Source of the DNA: Nemertoderma westbladi
Lineage: Eukaryota > Xenacoelomorpha > Nemertodermatida > Nemertodermatidae
NCBI GenBank assembly: GCA_032718475.1
Contig: JAUCBJ010008614.1
Location: 48,105 to 112,104 of the forward strand
DNA: 64,000 bases
Direction: 5' to 3'
The position numbers and the translations under genes were made by a program. The notes beneath the pieces are model-generated. The model was not told where the DNA came from and searched no databases. It worked only from the letters and a program-made list of their open reading frames with translations. Below are positions 55,260-64,000 of the stretch, in pieces (position 1 is the stretch's first letter; the number at the start of each line of letters is the position of its first letter).

Positions 55260-56600
55260 TATAAAAATACTCTAAACAGTTAGTCTTTCTTACGCAGACG
55301 GCGTTTACGCAGTTTTTTGAGGCTAGCAAGAGTCCTTTTCTCTTTGGGGGGAGCCACTTTACTAGGAGGGCTATAAATCCTGGGTGAAGGGTGCAATATG
55401 ATTGCATCAGAAGGTGTAGGATTATGGTCGGGGTATCCGCCGTTTTGATATGCTTCTCCTCGAGCTGATTTTCCTCTGCTCGTAGCTGGATACGTTCATC
55501 CAAAAACTCTCGCAGAGAATGGGGTTGTCTAAGTGCGATATCTTCTTAGAGATTCTGGATTTCACAATCGAACTGAGATAAAGACAATTCGTTTATCGCT
55601 TGGACTTGCTGTTACAACTTACGTTTATCTGAACAAACGTAGGTTTCCTTTCTGATCTTTGTAGAATAGCGTTTAACTCGTTTGGTACAACGTTCTCCGC
55701 CACTCTGGTGACAGGTTATATCGTGTCAAGCCGGAACGATGGTAAGGGTTAAACGGCGATATTAAATGTCCGCGTCCCAATCCGGCTAGGTAGGATGGGC
55801 TAATATCTAAGAAACCCACAACTGGGGTGCCACCGACTAATCGTTCAGGTAACACTAGATCTTTGAGCAGTGAGTACAGCTCGGGAGGATCCGTCATACT
55901 AATAGGATCAAGAGTCTGAGGTCTCACTAGGGAATGAGGAGCTCTGATCGAGTATTCCGAAACTCTGATCATTGGTTTATTTAAGGATCGTCTGAGTCGA
56001 ACGAGCGTAGGTGATACATTGAACAAGTTTCGCTCGAAACTCCCGTAAGTATAGCGAGTAAAACCGTGTTTAAAGCAACGTCTCCGCGGATGTTTATGTC
56101 TTTCCGTTTGTTGGTTGGGTCTTGGGCATTCATCGCAATAATACCCAAAAATGTACGTCTTGTAGGGGAAACGCGGGTGATATTTATTTGTTGTTACAAT
56201 GCTTCTATCAAGAATTCCAAATATACGTTGGAGTTACCGCGTCCATTTGTTTCTTTAGTGTCTTTTCTTTCAAGTCGATTTCGAATAGAATTTTCGCATT
56301 CGAATTTCAGTTTATGGTTCCGACTCCGCTGGGCAGGATATATAGTCGACATAGTCCGTATTGTGTAAATCGATAGGATGACCAGTAGTTAAGAAGCCCA
56401 TATACGTACCATTACGCTGCGTATATCGAGCAGCGAATTTTCTATAGTCCAACTCACGCGTGAGCTGCTCTTGGGACATTGGCGGTTCGATATAACGACC
56501 ATCGTCCTCCGCAGCAGTTGGACTAACGTCGCCGCGTATTAAGCTATCAACAAACGCTTGTAAAAGTAGAGTATATCACTCCCCGATACCAAGACCATCT
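55260..56600 (-). pseudogene. decayed, unidentified coding region
   Basis: Read on the - strand from 56600, sense-looking protein segments appear in shifting frames: AFVDSLIRGDVSPTAAEDDG and TYMGFLTTGHPIDLHNTDYV; then LKFECENSIRNRLERKDTKE and TRRTFLGIIAMNAQDPTNKR; then SISMTDPPELYSLLKDLV-like sequence and PERLVGGTPVVGFLDISPSY; then a coiled-coil-like REFLDERIQLRAEENQLE with two in-frame TAA before it; then a basic end TLASLKKLRKRRLRKKD and a stop. At least three frameshifts and several stops separate them. I do not recognise the protein and propose no function. Confidence 0.45.
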
Positions 56601-56639
56601 TCTATCAACTCCGTCATATCTGCTATATATGAGTTTATC

Positions 56640-57278
56640 CATATTATAAGGAGTTTATATTTAGGCTAGCGAGCGTCGCTGCCTACCCCAATCAGCCCCC
56701 GGACAGTGCGAGATCCTCAGCGCCGATGTGTCGTCGCCGCTGTGCTTTCGCCAACGACGTAGCCGCACAACGACAACGACAACCGGCACAAGTCACTCGA
56801 CTGTCCGTCCCAAAGGCTTAGATACACCTCAGGTTCTTACTGGAGAGTTAGGGTTACTTTCACAATTGCGACTCGCTACTGTAAACACACCTTAGTAGTA
56901 ACATTCGCCTATAAACTCACAAATACCACACACAACTTGTCACAAATTACACACACTCGGGCCATTTGTCCGTTAGTCAATGCCTTCCAGAATGTCACTG
57001 TATTATTATGTATCCTTGGATACTAGCAGTGCGCTATTTATTCCCTATGCTATTCAATGGGACAAGCTTTCTATTGTTCTTTTAACTCAATTCTAATTCT
57101 AGCGTGGTTGTTGCTATGGTGACATTATGCAAAGCTAGCGGTAGAATTAGGGTAATTCCAATGCATACAGATCTGGGATGTTATTTAATAGTAATTCTTT
57201 AATGATCAATGTTCTGTTTTATACATGACTTTATGAATTTTATCGGCTATTGACTATGTTTGGGAGACTTTCGCACAC
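56640..57278. other. non-coding spacer between the decayed region and the BEL/Pao frame
   Basis: Nothing recognisable is encoded. A GC-rich part (56690-56820) contains CGACAACGACAACCGG-type sequence. It may include remains of an LTR or leader, but no direct-repeat partner was found in the window. Confidence 0.35.
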
Positions 57279-60200
57279 TCATACGCATGATAAGATAAAT
57301 CTCCGCTCCCGTGATCTAATCTCAGTCGGAGTAAGATGGGGAGGCCATTCATCCTCCTTACTCAGGAAGTCGGGTTCACCTAACCGGTCTGTAGTATCTG
57401 TCAGTTCTTGAGGAGTTGCTCCTCTGGAAGCGATGTCAGTTGGATTAAACTTCTTGGGGCAATATCTCCATTGATCTACATTGGAGCTAATATCGTCATT
57501 ATCTGAGGAGTATGGTGTTCCCTCAGTTGGGTCGTCTCCCTCACTAGTATCATCTTCCCATTCACTCACCTGGCAGACGCGATCTTGAAGCAGTCTTTCT
57601 CTGAGCGTTCTACGGGAAGGTCCAGTAAGGTACCAACCTACTCTAGTTCTTACCGCATAGGTCTGAAGTGGTTGCGGTTGAGTAGGTCGTTTCTCTAATG
57701 TCTCCAGCGCCTCATGCGCGTTTTGACCGATTAATATTTGTACTCCAGGATAATCGGTGTCGAATCTAGGGATGTTAAGTTGTTGGGCATGATCATCTTC
57801 GTCCCAATTATAAGGTTCCACTTGGGTGGTAGCGAAGTTCTTTATTGCCACCATTTTGACTGACCTTATACTGTGTTCTCCTAGTTTATCCTGTGGAGTG
57901 GACAACTCACCTATATAATAGTCGGCAGCCACAGCAGATTTCCAAACCTGCATGATCCCTGACATGTTTAGCTTGGTTCGGAACTTGGGTTGTCCAGCAA
58001 AGATGTCTTCGGCTAGTTCTTTATCGATGAATGTTCCTGTGCTGCCGGAGTCCAGGAGGGCGTTCACTATATAGCTCTTCTGAGGTCCGTGGACCCGTAA
58101 CTGGACTACAGGAAATTCTCGGATTCCTACATTTGAAGTTGGCGCTTTCCAAGATTGTTGTTGATCTGAAGTAGTTAGGGTGAGGTCGCTGTCTGTGCCT
58201 TTCTCATACATGAGTGCTCGATACACTGCGGTGGTGTTTATTAAGTAACAGGATTCGTTTTGGTCGGAGAATTCGTCCGTATAGAATCCTTCCATCTCAG
58301 ATTGATCAGTGTCGTTCACATCACTGAATTGGACATGCAGTTCGGAATCACTCACCTGACTCGGACTATTTCGCTCGAATTCAGTGTGCAACAAGATATG
58401 ATGTTTCGCACCGCACTTTGCACACCTTGCGTCGGAGTAACAGGTTCGCCGTTGGTGTCCTCGTCTGAGGCAATTGTAACACAACCGCTTATCCCACATG
58501 ACTTCCCGTCTCTCTTTTAATGATTTCTTTAAGAATTCATCGCACATATTCAAGCGGTGGGGCCCGTCGCACAGCACACATTTGGGTTTGATGTTACTTA
58601 CTTTAACATGTGCTGTGTGGTGCACGTTCGTTCTTTCCTCTGGCTTTCTCACCTGAATTCTCTTGGGAGACGTAGGAGGAGTTTTTCTTACCTGTTCTCT
58701 CCTGTCATGGGTTTGAGACTTGAATTTACTTACCTGTTCTTTAGGCGTTTTATTGACATAATAAGATCTTTCAGTGTCTTTCCCGCTATCCTCTCCTTGA
58801 GAAGTCTGGCTTTCGCCGTCGTCTGTATAACACACTGGTGTTACCCTTCTCCTAGAAACGGGTTTCTCACTTACCTTGTTTTCCAGTGTCTTCTCTCGGG
58901 ACTGCCTTAGGAGCTGTAATTTCACTTCTCTATCTAAGAATGACATGAGATCAGTCATGGTAGGGTCTCGTCGTTGTTGTTCCATCATATATAACACTTT
59001 CTTATCCCAGCGTGTACCTACTCCACCCTTCGGTAAAGTAGAAGCCACTGCTCTAATAACCATAGCACTCTGATACTCATGAGACTTACCTAGCCAATCT
59101 AATTGTCTGCAGATCTCCTGAATTTCATCGGAAAACTCTATAATCCCGTTGCTAATAAACTTTCGGGGCGCTACCAACTTTGCATACAAATACCCAGCTA
59201 TGTTATTCCTATTACCATACCTGATGTTTAGTGTATCCCAAACTTGTCTTAATCCGTCTGGATGTCCAATAAACTTTAACGCCATTAACTTGGGAGATCC
59301 TTCCAAGCACTCGATGAGGAATCTAAGTTTCTCTCCATTAGATAGTACAGAGTTCTGTATGTTATCTTTGTAATATTCATTAAAAGGTAACCATTTCATC
59401 TCATCTCCATTGAACTTGACGATCTCTCCCACCTTTACCGCTTGCCGGGCTTCGGTTCTAGCCATTTGACGCGTAAAACTTTCTTGGGCCATCGTGTTAT
59501 TTAATATCGAGTTATCGGTATATAAATTTCTCGGATTATGATCCATTCTATATGGAATATCCTTATCAACAGGTCTATAATTACCCTTAATAGGGTTCAC
59601 TATAGGAGTTTCTACTTCGCTAGCAGTATAGATGCGTGTAGGCTCCACACCTTGCGCATGCGATACTTCAGACCTAACAGGTTGACACATTGTTACAGAG
59701 GGTGGTGGTATACCCTTTTGTGTATTTACTAATTTATCGCGTTCTAGCGCGATACTTTGCTGCACTTCTTGCAACTCTAGCCTACTTTCCCTTACTGTGC
59801 CCTTGAATTGCTGGACAGTCTCCTGCATCTGCCCGAGCAGGAGATCCATCCCCCGCCGTCTCTCGTCCACCCATTCGACCGCCGAAGCGGGAGTCGCCAA
59901 CGTTGTAGCGGGCGGACGAGGGACAACGGGCGACAAATCATGAATATTTCGCTCGGGGTCCAGGACCTGAACTGCCTCATGGGCTGTTCTACTGGGCACA
60001 GGTAGCTTAGTGCTGTGCAGAGGGAATTTAGAGGTAACTTCAGGGAGCACAGGTGTGTCTATCACCGAAGGGGTGATTTCAAGAACAGGCCTAATTATTT
60101 CAGGCTCATCTACTATAGTAGGGAGTCTTTCTATTTTAATTATTTGGTCTGTGGGTTCTGTACTACCTAAGTTGGTGTTATTTAGTTGCCTTCTAACAGC

Positions 60201-60638
60201 TGGAGGCAAATCAGGCAATTTCTGACGGTGGGATGTTCTTCTATGTCTGCTTAGACGAGATCTATTTCCTTTGCCTTCAGTATCGGTGGTATCGCCTTCC
60301 TCAGATGATGTATATCCCTGTCTTTTGGGAGTAGATCGATTCATCATCTGCATATTACTAGCTGTTAACTGTTTATTTATGCAGTCTTGATTCTCCTGAA
60401 TGTTTTCCAATTCTAATTGGGTGGTTTCTTCAGTCGCTCTCCGTTCGGCTTCTGCCACTGCCTCTGCGGCCTTTCTTTCAGCCTCGGCCGCCTTTGCTTC
60501 TGCCGCTGCCGCTGCCGCTTTTGCCTCTGCCGCTGCCGCTGCCGCTGCCGCTGCCGCTTTTGCCTCTGCCGCTGCCGCTTTTGCCTCTGCTGCTGCTTCT
60601 GCCGCTGCCGCTTTTCGTTCTGCTTCTGCAGCTACCAC
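57279..60638 (-). CDS. BEL/Pao-type gag-protease polyprotein lacking reverse transcriptase, 1119 aa
   Basis: Retroelement structural polyprotein. In order: an Ala/Glu/Lys-rich coiled coil (1-75); Ser/Arg-rich and acidic linkers; a second coiled coil (about 265-305); a Pao-type gag core (about 403-580, VGEIVKFNGDEMKWLPFNEY through FLDREVKLQLLRQ); three Cys/His knuckles (CVLC..H..C at 687-699, CYNCLRRGHQRRTC at 720-733, CAKCGAKHH at 739-747); and an aspartic protease motif ALLDSGSTGTFID (860-872). After residue ~1056 it jumps to WRYCPKKFNPTDIASRG, which in intact BEL elements follows RNase H and precedes integrase. Reverse transcriptase and RNase H are therefore missing through an in-frame deletion, and integrase is absent. 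The first Met lies downstream of a continuous frame entering from the upstream ORF; only a TAA (60678-60680) separates them. The long unbroken frame suggests a young or maintained copy. Confidence 0.88.
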   Translation of the reverse strand: MVAAEAERKAAAAEAAAEAKAAAAEAKAAAAAAAAAAEAKAAAAAAEAKAAEAERKAAEAVAEAERRATEETTQLELENIQENQDCINKQLTASNMQMMNRSTPKRQGYTSSEEGDTTDTEGKGNRSRLSRHRRTSHRQKLPDLPPAVRRQLNNTNLGSTEPTDQIIKIERLPTIVDEPEIIRPVLEITPSVIDTPVLPEVTSKFPLHSTKLPVPSRTAHEAVQVLDPERNIHDLSPVVPRPPATTLATPASAVEWVDERRRGMDLLLGQMQETVQQFKGTVRESRLELQEVQQSIALERDKLVNTQKGIPPPSVTMCQPVRSEVSHAQGVEPTRIYTASEVETPIVNPIKGNYRPVDKDIPYRMDHNPRNLYTDNSILNNTMAQESFTRQMARTEARQAVKVGEIVKFNGDEMKWLPFNEYYKDNIQNSVLSNGEKLRFLIECLEGSPKLMALKFIGHPDGLRQVWDTLNIRYGNRNNIAGYLYAKLVAPRKFISNGIIEFSDEIQEICRQLDWLGKSHEYQSAMVIRAVASTLPKGGVGTRWDKKVLYMMEQQRRDPTMTDLMSFLDREVKLQLLRQSREKTLENKVSEKPVSRRRVTPVCYTDDGESQTSQGEDSGKDTERSYYVNKTPKEQVSKFKSQTHDRREQVRKTPPTSPKRIQVRKPEERTNVHHTAHVKVSNIKPKCVLCDGPHRLNMCDEFLKKSLKERREVMWDKRLCYNCLRRGHQRRTCYSDARCAKCGAKHHILLHTEFERNSPSQVSDSELHVQFSDVNDTDQSEMEGFYTDEFSDQNESCYLINTTAVYRALMYEKGTDSDLTLTTSDQQQSWKAPTSNVGIREFPVVQLRVHGPQKSYIVNALLDSGSTGTFIDKELAEDIFAGQPKFRTKLNMSGIMQVWKSAVAADYYIGELSTPQDKLGEHSIRSVKMVAIKNFATTQVEPYNWDEDDHAQQLNIPRFDTDYPGVQILIGQNAHEALETLEKRPTQPQPLQTYAVRTRVGWYLTGPSRRTLRERLLQDRVCQVSEWEDDTSEGDDPTEGTPYSSDNDDISSNVDQWRYCPKKFNPTDIASRGATPQELTDTTDRLGEPDFLSKEDEWPPHLTPTEIRSRERRFILSCV

Positions 60639-60677
60639 TGCTGCTTTCTTTCTGTCTTCTATACGTTTTTTCTTTAC

Positions 60678-61823
60678 TTATTCTTCTTGGACTCGTGTGA
60701 TGCGGAGTTGTTCATCAAATTTAGCCTGGTTCGCAGCCCTCATTTCCACATCGATGGCATCCAACACAAGCTTGGTTCCTTCACTATTAGGGCTAAGTCC
60801 CTCTAACCTTCTCCTCAACTCGTCGTCACCTAAAAAACGTTGATAGTCTGACAGATAGATGTCAATGGCATCCCTCTTATGCGGTTTCTCTGCCGTCGCT
60901 TCACTTTCCACTTGGGAAAAAGTAGCGTCTGTTGATTCTCCATGGGTTGATCGCTCCTCCAGCTGAGCTTTCCACTGAGCTGTTCCTTGAACCTGGAGAC
61001 TCACCCGTTGAAACCAAGTCTTTACGGCAACTTGCAACGACGTGTCTTGTCTTCGTTTAGAAGCCTCCTCAAAGGCTGATAAGATTAGCCTGATTCGCAG
61101 AATTCTTTCTCTAACTTGATAAAGCAGTTGTCCCTGCTCTTGAGGTCCTTGAGGTTGTTGAAACAGTTGTTCTTTTACTCGCTCCATAGAGCTGAAGAAT
61201 CCCTGTGCGTATCCGACTGCGGACCTCTTCCACACAGCTGGATCGATGGTTTCCTTGGCTACTCCCATCCGGTGTATGTCTTCCCAGGCAGCTTCTGATA
61301 AATCAAACGGGAGTCCGGGTCCGGGGAAGTTCCATTGCGACTCGACAATAGACTTCAGTTCTTCCCTCGTGTATCCCGCATAACTATCTTTAGTTGATCG
61401 TTGACTTCTCGCCCAATCGATCTGGTGTTCTTCCACCGCAATCAATATCCTAGTGAGTACGGCTGCAGGAAGGATGAGAAGGGGATCCGAATAAACCGCA
61501 TCCGTCATCCTTGCTCCGCGCTCGGGTGTCAGCTCTACAGTATCCTCACTACTGGAGCGGTTGGGCCGTTGAGAAATAAGTTCTTGGCTCGCGGGTTGTT
61601 GCTGTTCTGCTGCTTCTTGGTCCCGCTTGACCTGAGCTCGAGTGCCTATGATAGACCTACGATGTTGGACCAGCCTAGGTTCTGTTATTACTACAGGAGG
61701 GATGACCTTCCTCACAGTGGGAGGTGAACTGAACTTACGACTAGACGGTTCTACGCCTCTATCTGAGTCGCAGATAGTTACATCTAATAAACTGTCTGAC
61801 AGGTTCTGCTTAGTATCAGACAT
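60678..61823 (-). CDS. BEL/Pao gag N-terminal ORF, 381 aa
   Basis: It starts MSDTKQNLSDSLLDVTICDS and ends RITRVQEE before TAA. It contains a charged, mostly helical region (AAWEDIHRMGVAKETIDPAV, then AYAQGFFSSMERVKEQLF-like sequence, then Gln-rich PQGPQEQGQ). The same frame resumes after the stop with VKKKRIEDRKKAAVVAAEAE, leading into the Ala-rich coiled coil of the next ORF, so the two were one polyprotein or are joined by stop-codon readthrough. I know no specific fold for this part; the assignment rests on continuity with the gag-protease frame. Confidence 0.7.
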   Translation of the reverse strand: MSDTKQNLSDSLLDVTICDSDRGVEPSSRKFSSPPTVRKVIPPVVITEPRLVQHRRSIIGTRAQVKRDQEAAEQQQPASQELISQRPNRSSSEDTVELTPERGARMTDAVYSDPLLILPAAVLTRILIAVEEHQIDWARSQRSTKDSYAGYTREELKSIVESQWNFPGPGLPFDLSEAAWEDIHRMGVAKETIDPAVWKRSAVGYAQGFFSSMERVKEQLFQQPQGPQEQGQLLYQVRERILRIRLILSAFEEASKRRQDTSLQVAVKTWFQRVSLQVQGTAQWKAQLEERSTHGESTDATFSQVESEATAEKPHKRDAIDIYLSDYQRFLGDDELRRRLEGLSPNSEGTKLVLDAIDVEMRAANQAKFDEQLRITRVQEE

Positions 61824-62539
61824 GTTTATGTGTACAGTTGAATGCCTACTGCTATATTACAGTCTAAGCAAGTCTAGTAATTCAGTATTAACTGCTAGCC
61901 TAGTAATTAATTACCGATACTGCTACTCAGTGTAGCGTGATATATATAATATATTAGAATACCGGTATGCTTATAGTATATATAACTATTATTACAGACT
62001 AGGTTTATCACAGAATACCGGTATAATTTTAGCACAAATATATATAAATATATAATAGGCCTATCGGGAATACCGGTATACAGCTTACAGTTTTGTAGTT
62101 ATTGGAAGAGACGGTAACAATACCTGCAATATCCTACTGTAAAGTTTGTGAATCAAATCATAAATCCGACCTTCTCACCAAAACAGTAAACTCTAAGTAA
62201 GCGAATATATTGCAGTATCGATCTCTTATAACCGGTGAGGCAGAAAACAGTCTACGAGCAGACAAACTTCGATGAAACAAAATCCCGCGCAGCGAATCCT
62301 AAAATCAGGCTGACTCACTGACGGACTAAGGGGCTCGTATACTTTGCCGCGGTGTGATTTATATGGTTGGGCGAAGAGACGCTAGCTAGGTACAGGCAGA
62401 TATTTGGAGATGTCTAACTAGCGGGCAAAGCACAGTACGGACAAAGTTAATTTTATATATTTTGAGGTGTAAATAATTTCTAACACGCGTGTGTTAATTC
62501 TGAACGGTCAAAACAGTTTTGCTCCTTCACATATATAAT
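61824..62539. other. leader region upstream of the BEL/Pao gag ORF
   Basis: AT-rich sequence with repeated GAATACCGGTAT words (61960-62080). It would hold the LTR end and primer-binding site of the element, but I could not identify either. No gene is seen. Confidence 0.35.
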
Positions 62540-63812
62540 TACTGGGTGTAAAAGCCTTTGCTGAATTGCCCCGTTATTTTTATTATCTTTTACATTAAAA
62601 TACTCTGTAGTTGATTTAATAAGTGTAAGAGACCGTATTATTGCTGTATCGGTGTTTTTAGAGGATCTAAGACCTATTTCCTCTGTATGTGTACTGTGAA
62701 AGGCATATTTTATGATTCTATGGCAATTCGTGACGCAAAAGGGTGATAGCTACTCTTGAACAGTAGTTACTATGACTACGGTTAACAGCTGACATTCATA
62801 CGTGTTGATTTCCTTTGTTCTACGGCGTCTCTCAGTTCAGTCAGCCAATGAGAGCGTTTTTGTGGCTCCTTGTACAGAAAATTTCCGAGAAATGACGCAA
62901 TGCCTATGTGCAGTGTTTACATTCAGTCCTGAGCCCAAGAAAGAACGGCTTGGAAGTATTTTGTGCCTTACTGTTTTTAGTCGTACACTAGTAGGTTTAA
63001 TTATAAAGGGCATATATCCTTTAACTGCGGACTACATACCTAACGACTACCTGACTCATGGAATCACTGCTGACTGATCATACATGCTGACTGCTGAAAC
63101 ATTGCAAACTCATAACAATCAGTGTTTTCATTGTTGTTTTATACTGCTATTTACCGTCAGTTCTTCATAATATGGTTGATGATAATTATATTTGGAATAA
63201 CGATAAATCACCCCGAAACCCAATATTCTTGATATACCGAAGGTAAGAGAGAAGGGTTACAGATAAACGATTGTGACTTATGTTAAAGTGGTTTGAAGTG
63301 AATCTAATGTTATTTGATAGACCCTACATGAGTCAGTCTGTGTTCCTTTTATATGTGACTAAAATCAGTGAAGATTGGCAGATTAGTGTGCAGTATTGTG
63401 CAGCATTGTGTATGAGGGAGTCTGTTAAAGAAGCATTCCTAAAGAATGCGCCATATATGTGAATTATAATTAAGCCATATCGTTGTGAGTAGTTTAAGTC
63501 ATAACTCTGTTTATATAGATAAAGCGCCACGTCCTAAAGGAACTGTTAATATTCCCGAAGGTGAATAATATTGTCAGAGATTATATAATACTGTCAGTCG
63601 AATAATACATTAGGCTTACATAGCAATAAAATTAAACCGTCGAACCCAATCTCCCGGGAATCTCCAGCGGGTGAATGGTCGCGCACGGATTGGTTTCGAC
63701 TAGTGTAGTGAATCAAATACTTGTCATAGACTAAAAACTGATTTAATATCTAGAAGACATCTTAATTTGGTGGGTTAAACTGCCAAAGGTCTGAAAGCGC
63801 GAACATTAAAGG
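62540..63812 (+). repeat. right arm of the ~1.2-kb inverted repeat
   Basis: Diverged reverse complement of 54010-55250, ending outward at GGTCTGAAAGCGCGAA. It contains the frame MLKWFEVNLMLFDRPYM..., matching the left arm's - strand frame. It faces the left arm, not the direct orientation expected of a retroelement's two LTRs, so either the composite was rearranged or the arms are inverted termini. Confidence 0.8.
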
Positions 63813-63828
63813 ATATAGCTTCTTTATT

Positions 63829-63853
63829 GCAGTAAGCAATAAAGTCGAAAGTA
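63829..63853. repeat. short hairpin beside the right arm
   Basis: CTTTATTGC and GCAATAAAG are perfect inverted 9-mers around AGTAA. The hairpin lies just outside the recognisable edge of the inverted arm. The rest of 63854-64000 shows ACCGGTAC and AGGCCT words but no gene. Confidence 0.6.
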
Positions 63854-64000
63854 CCGGTCGACCGGTAACCAGTAGGCCTGACTGCCTGATCATCCGGACC
63901 GGTACCTACAGCAGTATTATTCGATTTTGATTATTATATACCAGTAGGCCTTAATAATTAATCAGGGACTGCAGCCCTGGTTTTTTATTGAGATTTTTAC

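Noticed and set aside
60400-60843. Ala/Ser-rich and Leu/Pro-rich + strand frames
   Set aside because: They are shadows of the GCN-rich Ala/Glu/Lys coiled coil encoded on the - strand.

Overview
This is a eukaryotic, AT-rich, repeat-dense window from an animal genome. The evidence is spliced genes with GT..AG introns, a metazoan SAM-domain sphingolipid synthase, an APE-type LINE, tRNA-derived SINEs and a BEL/Pao retroelement. The frequent palindromic words AGGCCT and ACCGGT would fit a marine invertebrate, possibly an echinoderm, but the sequence alone does not fix the taxon.

The backbone is one host gene on the + strand, SAMD8 (sphingomyelin synthase-related protein, SMSr). I reconstruct eight coding exons: 5448-5558, 16941-17158, 18274-18351, 19622-19806, 36875-37050, 42637-42787, 45657-45823 and 50974-51144. 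All intron phases agree and together they give a 418-residue protein with all four sphingomyelin-synthase motifs. A second spliced gene, coding for an unrecognised single-pass membrane protein, lies on the - strand inside SAMD8 intron 1 (14418-12733).

The most striking feature is intron 4. Apart from about 110 bp it is one tandem array of roughly 17 kb (19917-36874) built from 36-46 bp units, mostly 39-41. Each unit is a complete 3' splice site: a CTAAC branch-point match, an AG-free pyrimidine-rich stretch, and CAG. The 14 bases after that CAG are the first 14 bases of SAMD8 exon 5 in many units, and the commonest unit type differs from them at one base. The array therefore appears to be the intron 4/exon 5 acceptor amplified a few hundred times, with several higher-order repeat blocks and its most degenerate units next to the exon. 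The basic 39-bp unit is divisible by three and open in the exon 5 frame, so splicing to a decoy could add 13-residue blocks.

Other layout. 1-5447: upstream DNA with minisatellites, foldbacks and a small LINE fragment. 5559-16940 (intron 1): DNA transposons, a dispersed 68-bp repeat, the nested gene, a foldback enclosing a tRNA-like sequence, and a 5'-truncated LINE. 37051-42636 (intron 5): a 24-bp minisatellite and a 25-bp repeat. 45824-50973 (intron 7): SINE pieces and a full-length but mutated LINE with a perfect 16-bp target-site duplication. 51145-53240: a 41-bp minisatellite and a candidate 3' UTR exon. 54010-63812: a composite of diverged inverted arms of about 1.2 kb around a decayed unidentified coding region and a BEL/Pao gag-protease open frame that has lost its reverse transcriptase. 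Most other open frames are by-products of the tandem repeats.
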